Of a DNA stretch of 64,000 nt, positions 36,492 to 45,427 are shown in pieces (position 1 is the stretch's first letter; the number at the start of each line of letters is the position of its first letter). The translations under genes were made by a program, and so were the position numbers. The notes below the pieces were generated by a model, which saw only the letters and a list, made by a program, of their open reading frames with translations, made no database searches and was not told the DNA's origin. Source of the DNA: Acidobacteriota bacterium (GTDB lineage: Bacteria; Actinomycetota; Acidimicrobiia; Acidimicrobiales; RAAP-2); contig JAGXBH010000004.1 of NCBI GenBank assembly GCA_018971185.1, forward strand, positions 1-64,000, in the 5' to 3' direction.

Positions 36492-37060
36492 TGGACAACG
36501 AAATGGTCGATCTGGTGATGGACGACACGCGCGAGCGTATGGCTAAGGCCATCGAGCACGTGAGAGTGGAGTTCGCCAACGTGCGCACCGGGCGCGCTTC
36601 GCCGGCCCTGGTGGAGAACCTCCTGGTCGACTACTACGGCGCGGAGACGCCGTTGAAGCAACTGGCGAACTTCTCGGTGCCCGAGCCGCGGCTCCTGGTG
36701 GTCTCGCCCTTCGACAAGGGGGCGATGGCGATGATCGAGAAGGCCATCGTCAACGCCGACCTCGGACTCAACCCGTCCAACGACGGGGTGGTGATCCGAC
36801 TGGGCTTCCCCGCGCTGACCGAAGAGCGCCGCAAGTCCTTCGTCAAGATCGTCCGGACCAAGGCCGAAGAGGGCAAGGTGGCCCTGCGCGGCGTTCGCCG
36901 CCACGCGCGCCAGGAACTCGAGAACCTCGAGAAGGAGCAGGGCCTGTCCAAGGACGACCTCGAGCGCCTGGAGAAGGTGCTCGACAAGATGACCCAGGAC
37001 GAGGTGGCGGTGGTCGATGCGCTCCTCTCGCACAAGGAGCACGAGCTTCTTGAAGTCTGA
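36491..37060 (+). CDS. frr: Ribosome recycling factor
   Basis: This 189-residue, tRNA-shaped factor splits post-termination ribosomes with EF-G. The hallmark RTGRASPALVENLLVDYYG and KIVRTKAEEGKVALRGVRRHA segments are present. Start ATG 36491 overlaps the pyrH stop by one base. Its 3' end carries an AAGGAG element at about 37035 that serves the overlapping cdsA start. Confidence 0.97.
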   Translation: MDNEMVDLVMDDTRERMAKAIEHVRVEFANVRTGRASPALVENLLVDYYGAETPLKQLANFSVPEPRLLVVSPFDKGAMAMIEKAIVNADLGLNPSNDGVVIRLGFPALTEERRKSFVKIVRTKAEEGKVALRGVRRHARQELENLEKEQGLSKDDLERLEKVLDKMTQDEVAVVDALLSHKEHELLEV

Positions 37061-38348
37061 CGACGACGCCCTGTTCGGCGCACCCACCAGCGATGTGCCG
37101 GTGGTGAGCGCGAGCGACCCGCGCGTCACCATCACCGGGGCCGACGTCGTCGGTGCGGTCGGCGACGAGGCACCGGCGGTGGACCCCGAGACCCTCCTGC
37201 CCCATTGGACGGACGCACCCACGGGCCAGGTGCCCATCGTCGTCGCGCGCGAGATCGCCGACGCCGTGGACCCGTGGTCGGCGATACCCGCCCCGGCGTG
37301 GCGCGAGGGCGAAGCGGACTGGGTGGCCCACGAGGAGCAGTTCGACGCCTCACTGCTCGCCGTCGACCGGGCCGACGAGGACCTGCGCCCCTGGGAGTTC
37401 ACTCCCGACAGCGTCGTCAGTGACGAGGAGATCCTCGATGCGTCACCCCGACCCGAGGCGACGCGTGCTCACCGCACACGAAGGACGACGCGCGAGGACC
37501 CCCTATCGGGGCGCGCCGCGCGCCGTAGCTCGACCCGCAGCGTCTCGGTCGCCACTTTGACCGGCGTGGTCCTGGCCGCGGTGGTCCTCGTGATCTTCTA
37601 CCTGGGCGCCGTTCCCGTGACGGTGCTGGTGATCGCCGCGTTGACGTTGGCGGCGGGGGAGGCCTTCGCGGGTTTTCGCGCGGTGGGCGCGCATCCGGCC
37701 ACGATCCTCGGCCTGGTGGCCGTCGTGACCCTGTGCGTGGCGGTCTACGAGAAGGGTCTCGGCGCGACGGCGGTGGTCACGGCACTGCTCGTGATGTTCT
37801 CCTTCGTCTGGTACCTCAACGCGGAGAGGATGATCGACGTGGTGGACGGTATCGGTGCCACGATCTTCGTCTTCGCCTGGGTCGGGATACTGGGTTCGTT
37901 CGCGTTGTTGATGGTGGCGCCGCACACGTTCGCCCACCGCCACGGGCTGGCCTACGTACTGGGTGCCGTCATTCTGACCGTGGCCAACGACACCGGGGCC
38001 CTGTTCATCGGCCGGTGGTTGGGCAAGCGGCCCCTCAATTCGCGGCTCTCGCCGAACAAGACGATCGAGGGGACGATCGGGGGCACCCTCTTGACCCTGC
38101 TGGCGGGCGCGCTGATCCTGCCGAGGATGCATCCTTGGACCATGTCGCACGGCCTGGAGTGCGCGCTCGCGATGTGCGTGGTGGTCCCCATGGGCGACCT
38201 CTTTGAATCCATGTTCAAGCGCACCCTCGGCGTCAAGGACCTGGGTCGCCTGCTCCCGGGTCATGGCGGGATGCTCGACCGGGTGGACGGATTGCTGTTC
38301 GCCCTGCCCACGATGTACTTCATGACCCACGTCCTCTCGTTGGGCTAG
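37050..38348 (+). CDS. cdsA: Phosphatidate cytidylyltransferase with long acidic N-terminal extension
   Basis: The 432-residue enzyme makes CDP-diacylglycerol at the membrane. The C-terminal ~265 residues hold about seven membrane helices and the CdsA signature (LSPNKTIEGTIGG ... LPGHGGMLDRVDGLL). The first ~164 residues are soluble, rich in Asp, Glu, Pro and Val, and unrelated to the enzyme core. Start TTG 37050 lies inside frr, 9 bases after AAGGAG; no later good start exists before the extension. Some actinobacterial CdsA proteins have shorter charged N-termini. The next gene starts 2 bases after the stop. Confidence 0.9.
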   Translation: MKSDDDALFGAPTSDVPVVSASDPRVTITGADVVGAVGDEAPAVDPETLLPHWTDAPTGQVPIVVAREIADAVDPWSAIPAPAWREGEADWVAHEEQFDASLLAVDRADEDLRPWEFTPDSVVSDEEILDASPRPEATRAHRTRRTTREDPLSGRAARRSSTRSVSVATLTGVVLAAVVLVIFYLGAVPVTVLVIAALTLAAGEAFAGFRAVGAHPATILGLVAVVTLCVAVYEKGLGATAVVTALLVMFSFVWYLNAERMIDVVDGIGATIFVFAWVGILGSFALLMVAPHTFAHRHGLAYVLGAVILTVANDTGALFIGRWLGKRPLNSRLSPNKTIEGTIGGTLLTLLAGALILPRMHPWTMSHGLECALAMCVVVPMGDLFESMFKRTLGVKDLGRLLPGHGGMLDRVDGLLFALPTMYFMTHVLSLG

Positions 38349-38350
38349 TC

Positions 38351-39514
38351 ATGACGACTTCGCGCAGTCGCGTAGCGCTGATGGGCGCGACGGGCTCCAT
38401 CGGCACCCAGACCATCGACGTCCTGCGTCGCGAACCAGACCGCTTCGAGTTGGTGGCCCTGTCCTCGGGTCGGCGCGTGAGAGAACTCGCCGAGCTCGTG
38501 AAGGAGTTCGGCGTGCGCCGCGTCGCCGTCGCGGGGGAGGAGCAGCGTCGGGAGTTGACGGCGCTGGTCCCCGCGCACGTGGCCATCGAGGTGGGCGAGG
38601 AAGGGCTTCGAGAACTCTGCCGCGACGTCGACGTCGTGGTGAACGCCGTCATGGGTTTCGCCGGACTGCCCGTCACCCTGGCGACCCTCGAGGCCGGCGC
38701 ACGCTTGGCGTTGGCCAACAAGGAGTCGCTGATCGCCGCCGCGCCCGTCGTGGCGCAGGCTCGTCGCACGCCGGGTGCGCAGATCCTCCCCGTGGACTCC
38801 GAGCACTGCGCCATCCACCAATGCCTCCAGGGCTCCCTCGAAACCGGACATCCCGACGTGGCCCGCCTGCTCCTGACGGCGTCGGGGGGGCCATTTCGCG
38901 GCTGGACCAGTGAGCAACTGGCGCGCGTCACCACGGGCGACGCCCTGGCCCACCCGACCTGGAACATGGGTCCGAAGATCACGATCGACTCCTCGACGCT
39001 GATGAACAAGGGGCTCGAAGTGCTCGAGGCGTCCGCGCTCTTTGGGATCGAGGTCGATCGCATCGACGTGGTCGTGCATCCCCAGTCCGTCGTGCATTCC
39101 ATGGTGGAGTACGTCGACGGTTCGGTGCTGGCCCAACTCTCGCGCCCGGACATGCGCCTACCCATCGCCTACTGCCTCGGCGCCCCCGAGCGACTCGCGC
39201 ATCACTGGGGGCAGCTGGACTTCTCGACGTCACTGCACCTCGACTTCGAACCGCCCGATCGTACGGCCTTCCCGGCGCTCGACCTCGCCTACGCGGCGGC
39301 CCGACGTGGCGGGGCCGCCCCCGCCTGGCTCTCCGCGGCCAACGAGGTGTGCGTCGAGGCCTTCTTGGCGCAGCGCATTGGGTGGTCGGACATCGCCACG
39401 GTGGTGGCGCGAACGATGGACCGTTACGTCGACGACCCCCTGGTGGACCTGCAGGCGGTGATCGAGAACGACGCGGCGGCGCGGCGCATCGCCCACGCTA
39501 ACCTGCCTGAGTGA
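38351..39514 (+). CDS. dxr: 1-deoxy-D-xylulose 5-phosphate reductoisomerase
   Basis: This 387-residue enzyme of the MEP isoprenoid pathway uses NADPH and a divalent metal. The nucleotide-binding GATGSIGTQT is near the N-terminus, with metal and substrate residues in PVDSEHCAIHQ and TIDSSTLMNKGLEVLEA. Start ATG 38351. The stop overlaps the next start (TGATG). ispG of the same pathway lies one gene further on. Confidence 0.96.
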   Translation: MTTSRSRVALMGATGSIGTQTIDVLRREPDRFELVALSSGRRVRELAELVKEFGVRRVAVAGEEQRRELTALVPAHVAIEVGEEGLRELCRDVDVVVNAVMGFAGLPVTLATLEAGARLALANKESLIAAAPVVAQARRTPGAQILPVDSEHCAIHQCLQGSLETGHPDVARLLLTASGGPFRGWTSEQLARVTTGDALAHPTWNMGPKITIDSSTLMNKGLEVLEASALFGIEVDRIDVVVHPQSVVHSMVEYVDGSVLAQLSRPDMRLPIAYCLGAPERLAHHWGQLDFSTSLHLDFEPPDRTAFPALDLAYAAARRGGAAPAWLSAANEVCVEAFLAQRIGWSDIATVVARTMDRYVDDPLVDLQAVIENDAAARRIAHANLPE

Positions 39515-40776
39515 TGCAGTCTCGGTCGTCGCGCGCCTCGATCCTCTGGTTGCTCGCGGGCACTGTCGTGACCGTCGCGCTGCTGACGTGGCTGTGGGGC
39601 TGGGCCCTACCCCTCGTACTGTTCCTCGTCATCGCGATGGTGATGGGGCACGAATTCGGACACTTCATCACCGCCAAACGCGCGGGGATGAAGGTGACGG
39701 ACTTCTTCGTGGGATTCGGACCGGTGCTGTGGTCGACGACGCGAGGCGAGACGCGCTACGGCATCCGCGCGCTGTGGCTGGGCGGTTACGTGAAGGTGCC
39801 CGGGATGACGTGGTACGAGGCCATCGAGCCCGAAGAGGAGGCGCGGACCTACCGTTCCGCGTCGTACCCGCGCAAGGTACTCTTCGCTTCCGCTGGTTCC
39901 CTGATGCACGTCGTGATGGCGCTGCTTCTCGCGTACGGCGCCCTCGTGTTCATCGGTCACGCCGACACCCAACGGGTGCGCATCGACGGCTTCACCCACT
40001 GGCAAGGCCACGCGCAGACGGCGGGAGAGCTGGCGGGACTGCGGGTGGGCGACGAGATCGTGAGCATCCAGGGCCATCGCGTCGACGGCATGGCAGTCCT
40101 CGACGCGACGATCCACGCGAACGCCGGACACGAGATCTCCCTCACGGTGCGCCGCGCCGGTCACGACGTCGTCGTGCACGCGACGCCGGTCGACGGACGC
40201 CGGGTCCTGGTGAACGGTCAACCCGAGGTGAAGGGCCCTGCGCCCGTGGGCCTGCTGGGCATCCAGCTGACCAATCCCACGGTTCGCACGGGCTACCTCG
40301 CTGCGATCCCGAACTCGGTGTCCACCGTCACCGCCACCCTCGACCAGGCGGTGCACGCCCTGGTGCACGTCCTCTCGCCCGGCGAGTTCGCGACGTTGTG
40401 GCATCAGGTCCTCACCCCGTCGGCCGCACAGTCGACGACCGCGCAAACCACCCGGCCGGTCTCGATCGTGGGCGTCGTCCGTCTGGCGGACCAGGCGGCG
40501 CAGTCGAACCTTCAGGTGTTCTTGTACATCCTGATCACCCTTAACATCTTCGTCGGAGTGATGAACATGTTGCCGATGTTGCCCCTCGACGGCGGGTACG
40601 TGGCGATCGCCACCTACGAACGGCTGCGCCAGCGTCGCCGCGGCGCTGCGCCGTACAAGGCGGACGTCAACAAGCTGACCCCGGTCGTGGTGGCCTTCAT
40701 GGGCGTGCTCGTCGTCCTGTTCGCCTTCACGCTCTATCTCGACATCGCCTATCCGATCAGCAATCCTTTCAATTAG
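39514..40776 (+). CDS. rseP: Site-2 metalloprotease (RseP/Rip1-like)
   Basis: This 420-residue M50 intramembrane protease has HEFGH at residues 46-50 in the first conserved helix, a PDZ domain (about 165-230, AGLRVGDEIVSIQGHRVDG), and the third zinc ligand motif MLPMLPLDGGY near 355. Membrane helices flank both. It would cleave anti-sigma factors or other membrane proteins. Start ATG 39514 overlaps the dxr stop; a GTG three bases earlier is also possible. dxr-rseP-ispG is a common order. Confidence 0.93.
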   Translation: MQSRSSRASILWLLAGTVVTVALLTWLWGWALPLVLFLVIAMVMGHEFGHFITAKRAGMKVTDFFVGFGPVLWSTTRGETRYGIRALWLGGYVKVPGMTWYEAIEPEEEARTYRSASYPRKVLFASAGSLMHVVMALLLAYGALVFIGHADTQRVRIDGFTHWQGHAQTAGELAGLRVGDEIVSIQGHRVDGMAVLDATIHANAGHEISLTVRRAGHDVVVHATPVDGRRVLVNGQPEVKGPAPVGLLGIQLTNPTVRTGYLAAIPNSVSTVTATLDQAVHALVHVLSPGEFATLWHQVLTPSAAQSTTAQTTRPVSIVGVVRLADQAAQSNLQVFLYILITLNIFVGVMNMLPMLPLDGGYVAIATYERLRQRRRGAAPYKADVNKLTPVVVAFMGVLVVLFAFTLYLDIAYPISNPFN

Positions 40777-40814
40777 GTGACCACGTCCGTGCCCGCGCAC
40801 GGCAGAATGGTGGG

Positions 40815-42044
40815 GTGGATGTCACAGCCAGCTCATTGTCCCCGCGCCGCCTCACGCGCCAGATCTCCGTCGGTTCGGTGAAGGTGGGCGGCGACGCGCC
40901 AATCTCGGTCCAATCGATGACCACCACCAAGACCGCCGACGTCGAGGCCACGCTGGCGCAGATCTACGCCCTGGCGGGCGCCGGGGCGGACATCGTGCGC
41001 TGCACCTGCAACGAGCGCGCGGCCGCGGAGGGTCTCGCGCAGATCATCCCGCGCTCACCCGTCCCCATCGTGGCCGATATCCACTTCCACGTCGAGATGG
41101 CACTCGCCGCGCTGGAGGCGGGTGTCCACGGACTGCGACTCAATCCCGGGAACCTGCGAAAGCCCGAGGAGATCCGTCTGGTGGCCCGTGAGGCCCGTGA
41201 CCGAGGGGTGCCGATCCGTATCGGCGTCAACGCCGGGAGTCTGCACCCGGACATCTACGATCGCTTCGGCGGCGCGACGCCCGAGGCCCTCGTCGAGTCG
41301 GCACGCATCGAACTGGCCTACTTCCAAGAGGTCGACTTCGACGACGTGAAGATCTCGGTGAAGGCCTCCTCGGTCGCCACGATGATCGCGGCGTACCGCC
41401 TGGCGTCGGAGACCTTCAAGCACCCCCTGCACCTCGGGGTGACCGAGGCGGGACCGTTGCCGGGGGGGTTGCTCAAGGGGACCGCGGGCATCGCCACGTT
41501 GTTGGCCGAGGGCATCGGTGACACCCTGCGCTACTCACTCACCGCCGACCCGGTGGAGGAGGCCAAGGCCGGTCGCCAGCTGTTGGAGGCGCTGGGTCTG
41601 CGTGAGCGCACGGGCCTGGACCTCATCGCCTGCCCGAGTTGCGGGCGCGCCGAGGTGGACGTCATCTCGGTGGCGACGAAGGCGCAGGAGGCCCTGATCG
41701 CCCTCGACATCCCCATCCAAGTGGCGGTGATGGGGTGCGTCGTCAACGGTCCGGGCGAAGCGCGCCACGCGGATCTAGGGATCGCCGCGGGCCGACGCCG
41801 GGGCCACCTCTTCATCCGGGGCCAGATCATCCGCGTCGTCCCCGAGGACGAGATGGTCGAGGCGCTCGTCGACGAGGCGCAGAGGATCGCCAAAGAGGGG
41901 ATCGAGGCACGTCTCGCCGCCCGTGACGTCTCCGCCGAGGCCGACGCCGCGGCCGACCGTGCGGCGCTGCTCGACGCCAAGGGCGTGGACGCGAACAACG
42001 CGAGTCAGGTCATCGAGCGGATCCGCCGGCGCGACGAGCACTGA
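40815..42044 (+). CDS. ispG: 4-hydroxy-3-methylbut-2-enyl diphosphate synthase
   Basis: This 409-residue iron-sulfur enzyme converts MEcPP to HMBPP in the MEP pathway. The cluster cysteines are in CPSCGRAEVD and GCVVNGPGEA; the N-terminal TIM barrel begins ISVGSVKVGGDAPISVQSMT. Start GTG 40815 follows CAGAAT by exactly six bases, with no ribosome site. A charged ~50-residue tail follows the cluster domain. Confidence 0.96.
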   Translation: MDVTASSLSPRRLTRQISVGSVKVGGDAPISVQSMTTTKTADVEATLAQIYALAGAGADIVRCTCNERAAAEGLAQIIPRSPVPIVADIHFHVEMALAALEAGVHGLRLNPGNLRKPEEIRLVAREARDRGVPIRIGVNAGSLHPDIYDRFGGATPEALVESARIELAYFQEVDFDDVKISVKASSVATMIAAYRLASETFKHPLHLGVTEAGPLPGGLLKGTAGIATLLAEGIGDTLRYSLTADPVEEAKAGRQLLEALGLRERTGLDLIACPSCGRAEVDVISVATKAQEALIALDIPIQVAVMGCVVNGPGEARHADLGIAAGRRRGHLFIRGQIIRVVPEDEMVEALVDEAQRIAKEGIEARLAARDVSAEADAAADRAALLDAKGVDANNASQVIERIRRRDEH

Positions 42045-42098
42045 ACGTCGTTGGTCGTGGTGATTCACTAGGCTCAGTCCACGTCGAAGAGGAGAAAC

Positions 42099-43511
42099 GT
42101 GGCCGGCCCCAGTGTCCTGACCCCCCAGAACGAAGACTTCCCGCAGTGGTACCAAGAAGTGGTGGCGAAGGCGGAGATGGCCGATAACGGGCCAGTACGC
42201 GGCACAATGGTGATCCGTCCCTACGGATACGCGATCTGGGAGCGCATCCAGTCGGCGATCGACGAGCGCATCAAGCTCGCCGGCGCGCAGAACGCCTACT
42301 TCCCGCTGTTCATCCCCGAGAGCTACCTCTCCAAGGAGGCCGAGCACGTCGAGGGGTTCAGTCCCGAACTCGCGGTGGTGACGCACGCTGGAGGTGAGGA
42401 ACTCGCCGAACCGATCGTGGTGCGACCGACCTCGGAGACGGTGATCGGCGAGTTCATGGCCAAATGGATCCAGAGTCACAGGGACCTGCCCCTCCTCTTG
42501 AACCAGTGGGCGAACGTGGTGCGCTGGGAGATGCGCCCTCGGCTCTTTCTGCGGTCGTCTGAGTTCCTCTGGCAGGAGGGTCACACGGCGCACGCCAGCG
42601 CGCGCGACGCATCGGCCTACGCGTTGAAGATTCACCTCGAGGTGTACCACGACTTCTTGGAGAAGGTCCTCGCGGTGCCGACCTTCCTCGGCATCAAGCC
42701 GCCGAGCGAGCGCTTCGCCGGCGCCACCAACACCATGACCTGTGAGGGGATGATGCGCGACGGCAAGGCGCTGCAGATGGCTACTTCTCACGAACTCGGA
42801 CAGAACTTCGCGCGCGCCTTCGACATCTACTTCCAGAGCGAGCAAGGTCAGTCCGAGTTGTGCTACACGACGTCGTGGGGGGCCTCGACCCGGCTGGTGG
42901 GTGGTCTGATCATGGCCCACGGCGACGACAGGGGTCTGATACTGCCACCGGCGCTCGCACCGATCCAGGTGGTCGTGCTCGCGGTCCGTGAGGACGATGA
43001 GGTTCTCACGGCGTGTCGCGACCAATACGACCAATTGACCGCCGCTGGGGTGCGCGCGCACGTCGACGACGGTCGGCGAGGGAGCTTCGGGCGAAGGGTG
43101 ACCGACTGGGAGATGAAGGGCGTACCGGTACGCATCGAAGTGGGACCTCGCGACCTCGCCCAGGGCCTGGTGAGCGTGGTCCGTCGCGATACCGGCGAGA
43201 AGTCGACCGTCGCGGTCGCCGACGCGGCCGCACTCGCTAGTTCCCTGGTCCGCGACGTCCAAGGGGCGATGCTCAACGCTGCTCGTACCTTGCGCGACTC
43301 GCGCACGACGACCGTGAGCGACCTCGATGGGGCCATCGAAGTGGCCCAGGAGGGCTTCGCACGTGTGGAGTGGAGCAAGGTCGGCGACGCCGGGGAGGCA
43401 CGCCTGAAATCTCAGGCGATGACCGTCCGTTGCTTGCAACGGAGCGACGGCTCGATGCCTGAGAACGAACGAGAATCGGGCTTGGTCGCCATCGTCGCGC
43501 GGTCGTATTGA
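42099..43511 (+). CDS. proS: Prolyl-tRNA synthetase, archaeal/eukaryote-like type
   Basis: This 470-residue class II synthetase has the short form without the bacterial editing insertion, between motif 2 (VRWEMRPRLFLRSSEFLWQEGHTAH) and motif 3 (STRLVGGLIMAHGDDRGL). The anticodon-binding domain follows, and the protein ends in a terminal Tyr (VAIVARSY), as in archaeal-type ProRS. The C-terminal zinc-binding cysteines of that type are largely missing. Start GTG 42099 has AGAGGAG upstream; TAGGCT (42069-42074) gives a leader of about 18 bases. Confidence 0.94.
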   Translation: MAGPSVLTPQNEDFPQWYQEVVAKAEMADNGPVRGTMVIRPYGYAIWERIQSAIDERIKLAGAQNAYFPLFIPESYLSKEAEHVEGFSPELAVVTHAGGEELAEPIVVRPTSETVIGEFMAKWIQSHRDLPLLLNQWANVVRWEMRPRLFLRSSEFLWQEGHTAHASARDASAYALKIHLEVYHDFLEKVLAVPTFLGIKPPSERFAGATNTMTCEGMMRDGKALQMATSHELGQNFARAFDIYFQSEQGQSELCYTTSWGASTRLVGGLIMAHGDDRGLILPPALAPIQVVVLAVREDDEVLTACRDQYDQLTAAGVRAHVDDGRRGSFGRRVTDWEMKGVPVRIEVGPRDLAQGLVSVVRRDTGEKSTVAVADAAALASSLVRDVQGAMLNAARTLRDSRTTTVSDLDGAIEVAQEGFARVEWSKVGDAGEARLKSQAMTVRCLQRSDGSMPENERESGLVAIVARSY

Positions 43512-43567
43512 TCGTTTCCCCTCATCAGCGGTAGTTATCGGCGTGCGACGCGACTCGTGGAGGTCGG

Positions 43568-43596
43568 TTGTCACTCAGGGGTCCAACTGCTACAAT
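43568..43596 (+). promoter_or_regulatory. Strong sigma-70-like promoter before the rimP-nusA-infB operon
   Basis: TTGTCA (43568-43573), a 17-base spacer and TACAAT (43591-43596) are the closest match to the consensus in the window. Transcription should begin near 43603, about 95 bases before rimP. Confidence 0.75.
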
Positions 43597-43634
43597 TGAA
43601 GCCGACAGTCCGCTCAGGACGTTTGGACTCGTTT

Positions 43635-43667
43635 AAGCGCGGGCCTCGGGCCCGCGCTTTTTCTTTG
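43635..43667 (+). terminator. Intrinsic terminator in the leader of rimP-nusA
   Basis: AAGCGCGGGC (43635-43644) pairs with GCCCGCGCTT (43650-43659) and is followed by TTTTCTTTG. It lies between the strong promoter and rimP, so RNA from that promoter must pass it. The leader also carries GTCC/GGAC and AGTCC/GGACT pairings (43607-43629) that exclude each other. Confidence 0.88.
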
Positions 43668-43698
43668 TCCCGACACTGGTGGCATAGAGAGGAGAGGC

Positions 43699-44193
43699 AT
43701 GGAACTGGAGACCCCATTGCGCTCGCTCCTATCTAACCTTGGACTTGACCTTTACGACTTAGAGCTCGCCCACGCGACGCTGAACGTCACGGTGAATCGA
43801 CCGGGGGGCGTCGATTTGGAGACGCTGACCACGGCGAGCAGGGCAATATCTGAGTGGCTGGACCTCAACGACCCCATTTCGGGGCGCTACACCTTGGACG
43901 TGTCGAGTCCCGGCCTCGAGAGGCGGTTGCGGACCGTCGAACACTTCCGCTCGGCCGTCGGCGAGACCGTCACCCTGCGAGAGATCCGTGAGGGTGAGCC
44001 CACCCGGCGATTGGAGGGCCGACTGGACGAGGTGAACGACACCACCCTGACGCTCACCGATACTTCGGTCGGCGCAGTTCACGTGGCGATCACCTCGATC
44101 GAGCGCGCGCGCACGGTCTTCCAGTGGGGTGGCGAGGCCAAGCCGTCTCCCTCGCGGGGCAAACCTCACACAACGACGAGCAAGAAAGGCTAA
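43699..44193 (+). CDS. rimP: Ribosome maturation factor RimP
   Basis: This 164-residue 30S assembly factor has the two RimP domains, with LYDLELAHATLNVTVNRPGGVDLETLTTASRAISEWLD and YTLDVSSPGLERRLRTVEHF as the clear blocks. A short basic, Ser/Thr-rich tail ends it. Start ATG 43699 has GAGAGGAGAGG just before it. nusA follows after 4 bases, the common rimP-nusA order. Confidence 0.93.
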   Translation: MELETPLRSLLSNLGLDLYDLELAHATLNVTVNRPGGVDLETLTTASRAISEWLDLNDPISGRYTLDVSSPGLERRLRTVEHFRSAVGETVTLREIREGEPTRRLEGRLDEVNDTTLTLTDTSVGAVHVAITSIERARTVFQWGGEAKPSPSRGKPHTTTSKKG

Positions 44194-44197
44194 GAAC

Positions 44198-45427
44198 ATG
44201 GCAAACTTCGAATTTCTAGAAGCCCTCGGACAGATTGCGCGTGACCAGAACATCGACGAGGGGGAATTGCTCATTGCACTGGCCAACGCCTTGCTCGCGG
44301 CGTACAAGCGCCGTCCCGATTCCGCGGAGGACGCGGAGGTCGAGATCAACCCCGAGACCGGCGAGATCAAGGTGTGGGGACTCGAACTCGACCTCGACGG
44401 CAACGTCACGCGCGAGTGGGACGCGACCCCGGAGGACTTCGGACGTATCGCCGCCCAGACCGCCAAGCAGGTCTTGATGCAACTGATCCGCGACATCCAG
44501 CGACGCCAGATGTACGAGGAGTTCGCCAACCGCGAAGGGGACATCGTCTCGGGCACCGTCCAGCAGAACGACAACCGCTACACGTTGCTCGACCTCGGCC
44601 GCGTCGAGGCACTGCTGCCCCAGGCCGAGCAGATCGCCTTCGAACGTTACGAGCACGGGGCCCGCGTCAAGGTGTACATCGTCGAAGTCCGAAAGACCAA
44701 CAAGGGTCCCCAGATCGTGGTCAGTCGCACGCACCCGGCCCTGGTGGCCAAGCTCTTCGAGATCGAGGTCCCCGAGATCGCCAACGGCATCGTCGAGATC
44801 AAGGCGCTGGCCCGCGAACCGGGGCACCGATCCAAGATCGCGGTGGCCTCCAACGACACGATGGTCGACCCGGTGGGCGCCTGCGTGGGGGCGCGGGGTT
44901 CACGGGTGCGCAACATCACCAACGAACTGCGCTCCGAGCGCATCGACGTGGTTCCCTACAGCGACGACCCCATCGAGTTCATCCAGGCCGCGCTCGCGCC
45001 CGCTCGCGTCCGCGAGGTCCAGTTGAACGAGGAGGAGGGGATCGCCACCGTCATCGTCCACGATCAGCAACTCTCGTTGGCGATCGGCAAGGAGGGTCAG
45101 AACGCCCGGCTGGCGGCTCGCCTGACGGGATGGCGCATCGATATCCGCTCGGAGAACGAGGGGGAGGACGAGGTCGTCGAGGAGGTGTGGACCGAGGAGG
45201 GCATCGTGGTCGACGAGGTGGTCACCGTGGTGCACGACGAGCACGCGCACGACCACGGCCCGGTCACCGAGGTCTTCACCGACGGCGTCACCCTCGTCGA
45301 GGAGACCCTCAACGTGGTCCCCGACGGCGAGGGCCACGAGGTCCGCGTGGTCGAGGATGTCGTCATGGACGAGCACGGCACTCAGGCCGAGGTGCTGGAG
45401 GTCGACGTCACGGGGGACGACGCATAG
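44198..45427 (+). CDS. nusA: Transcription factor NusA
   Basis: This 409-residue factor acts in pausing, termination and antitermination. The N-terminal RNA polymerase-binding domain, S1 domain (GDIVSGTVQQNDNRYTLLDLGRVEALLPQAEQ) and two KH domains (GACVGARGSRVRNITNELRSERIDVV; LSLAIGKEGQNARLAARLTGWRIDI) are in order. The last ~80 residues are very acidic with many Val and His, in place of the acidic repeats of proteobacterial NusA. Start ATG 44198. Its TAG stop overlaps the ylxR frame. Confidence 0.95.
   Translation: MANFEFLEALGQIARDQNIDEGELLIALANALLAAYKRRPDSAEDAEVEINPETGEIKVWGLELDLDGNVTREWDATPEDFGRIAAQTAKQVLMQLIRDIQRRQMYEEFANREGDIVSGTVQQNDNRYTLLDLGRVEALLPQAEQIAFERYEHGARVKVYIVEVRKTNKGPQIVVSRTHPALVAKLFEIEVPEIANGIVEIKALAREPGHRSKIAVASNDTMVDPVGACVGARGSRVRNITNELRSERIDVVPYSDDPIEFIQAALAPARVREVQLNEEEGIATVIVHDQQLSLAIGKEGQNARLAARLTGWRIDIRSENEGEDEVVEEVWTEEGIVVDEVVTVVHDEHAHDHGPVTEVFTDGVTLVEETLNVVPDGEGHEVRVVEDVVMDEHGTQAEVLEVDVTGDDA

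Noticed and set aside
41775..43574. 599-residue frame antisense to proS and ispG
   Set aside because: Shadow of two certain genes on the other strand.
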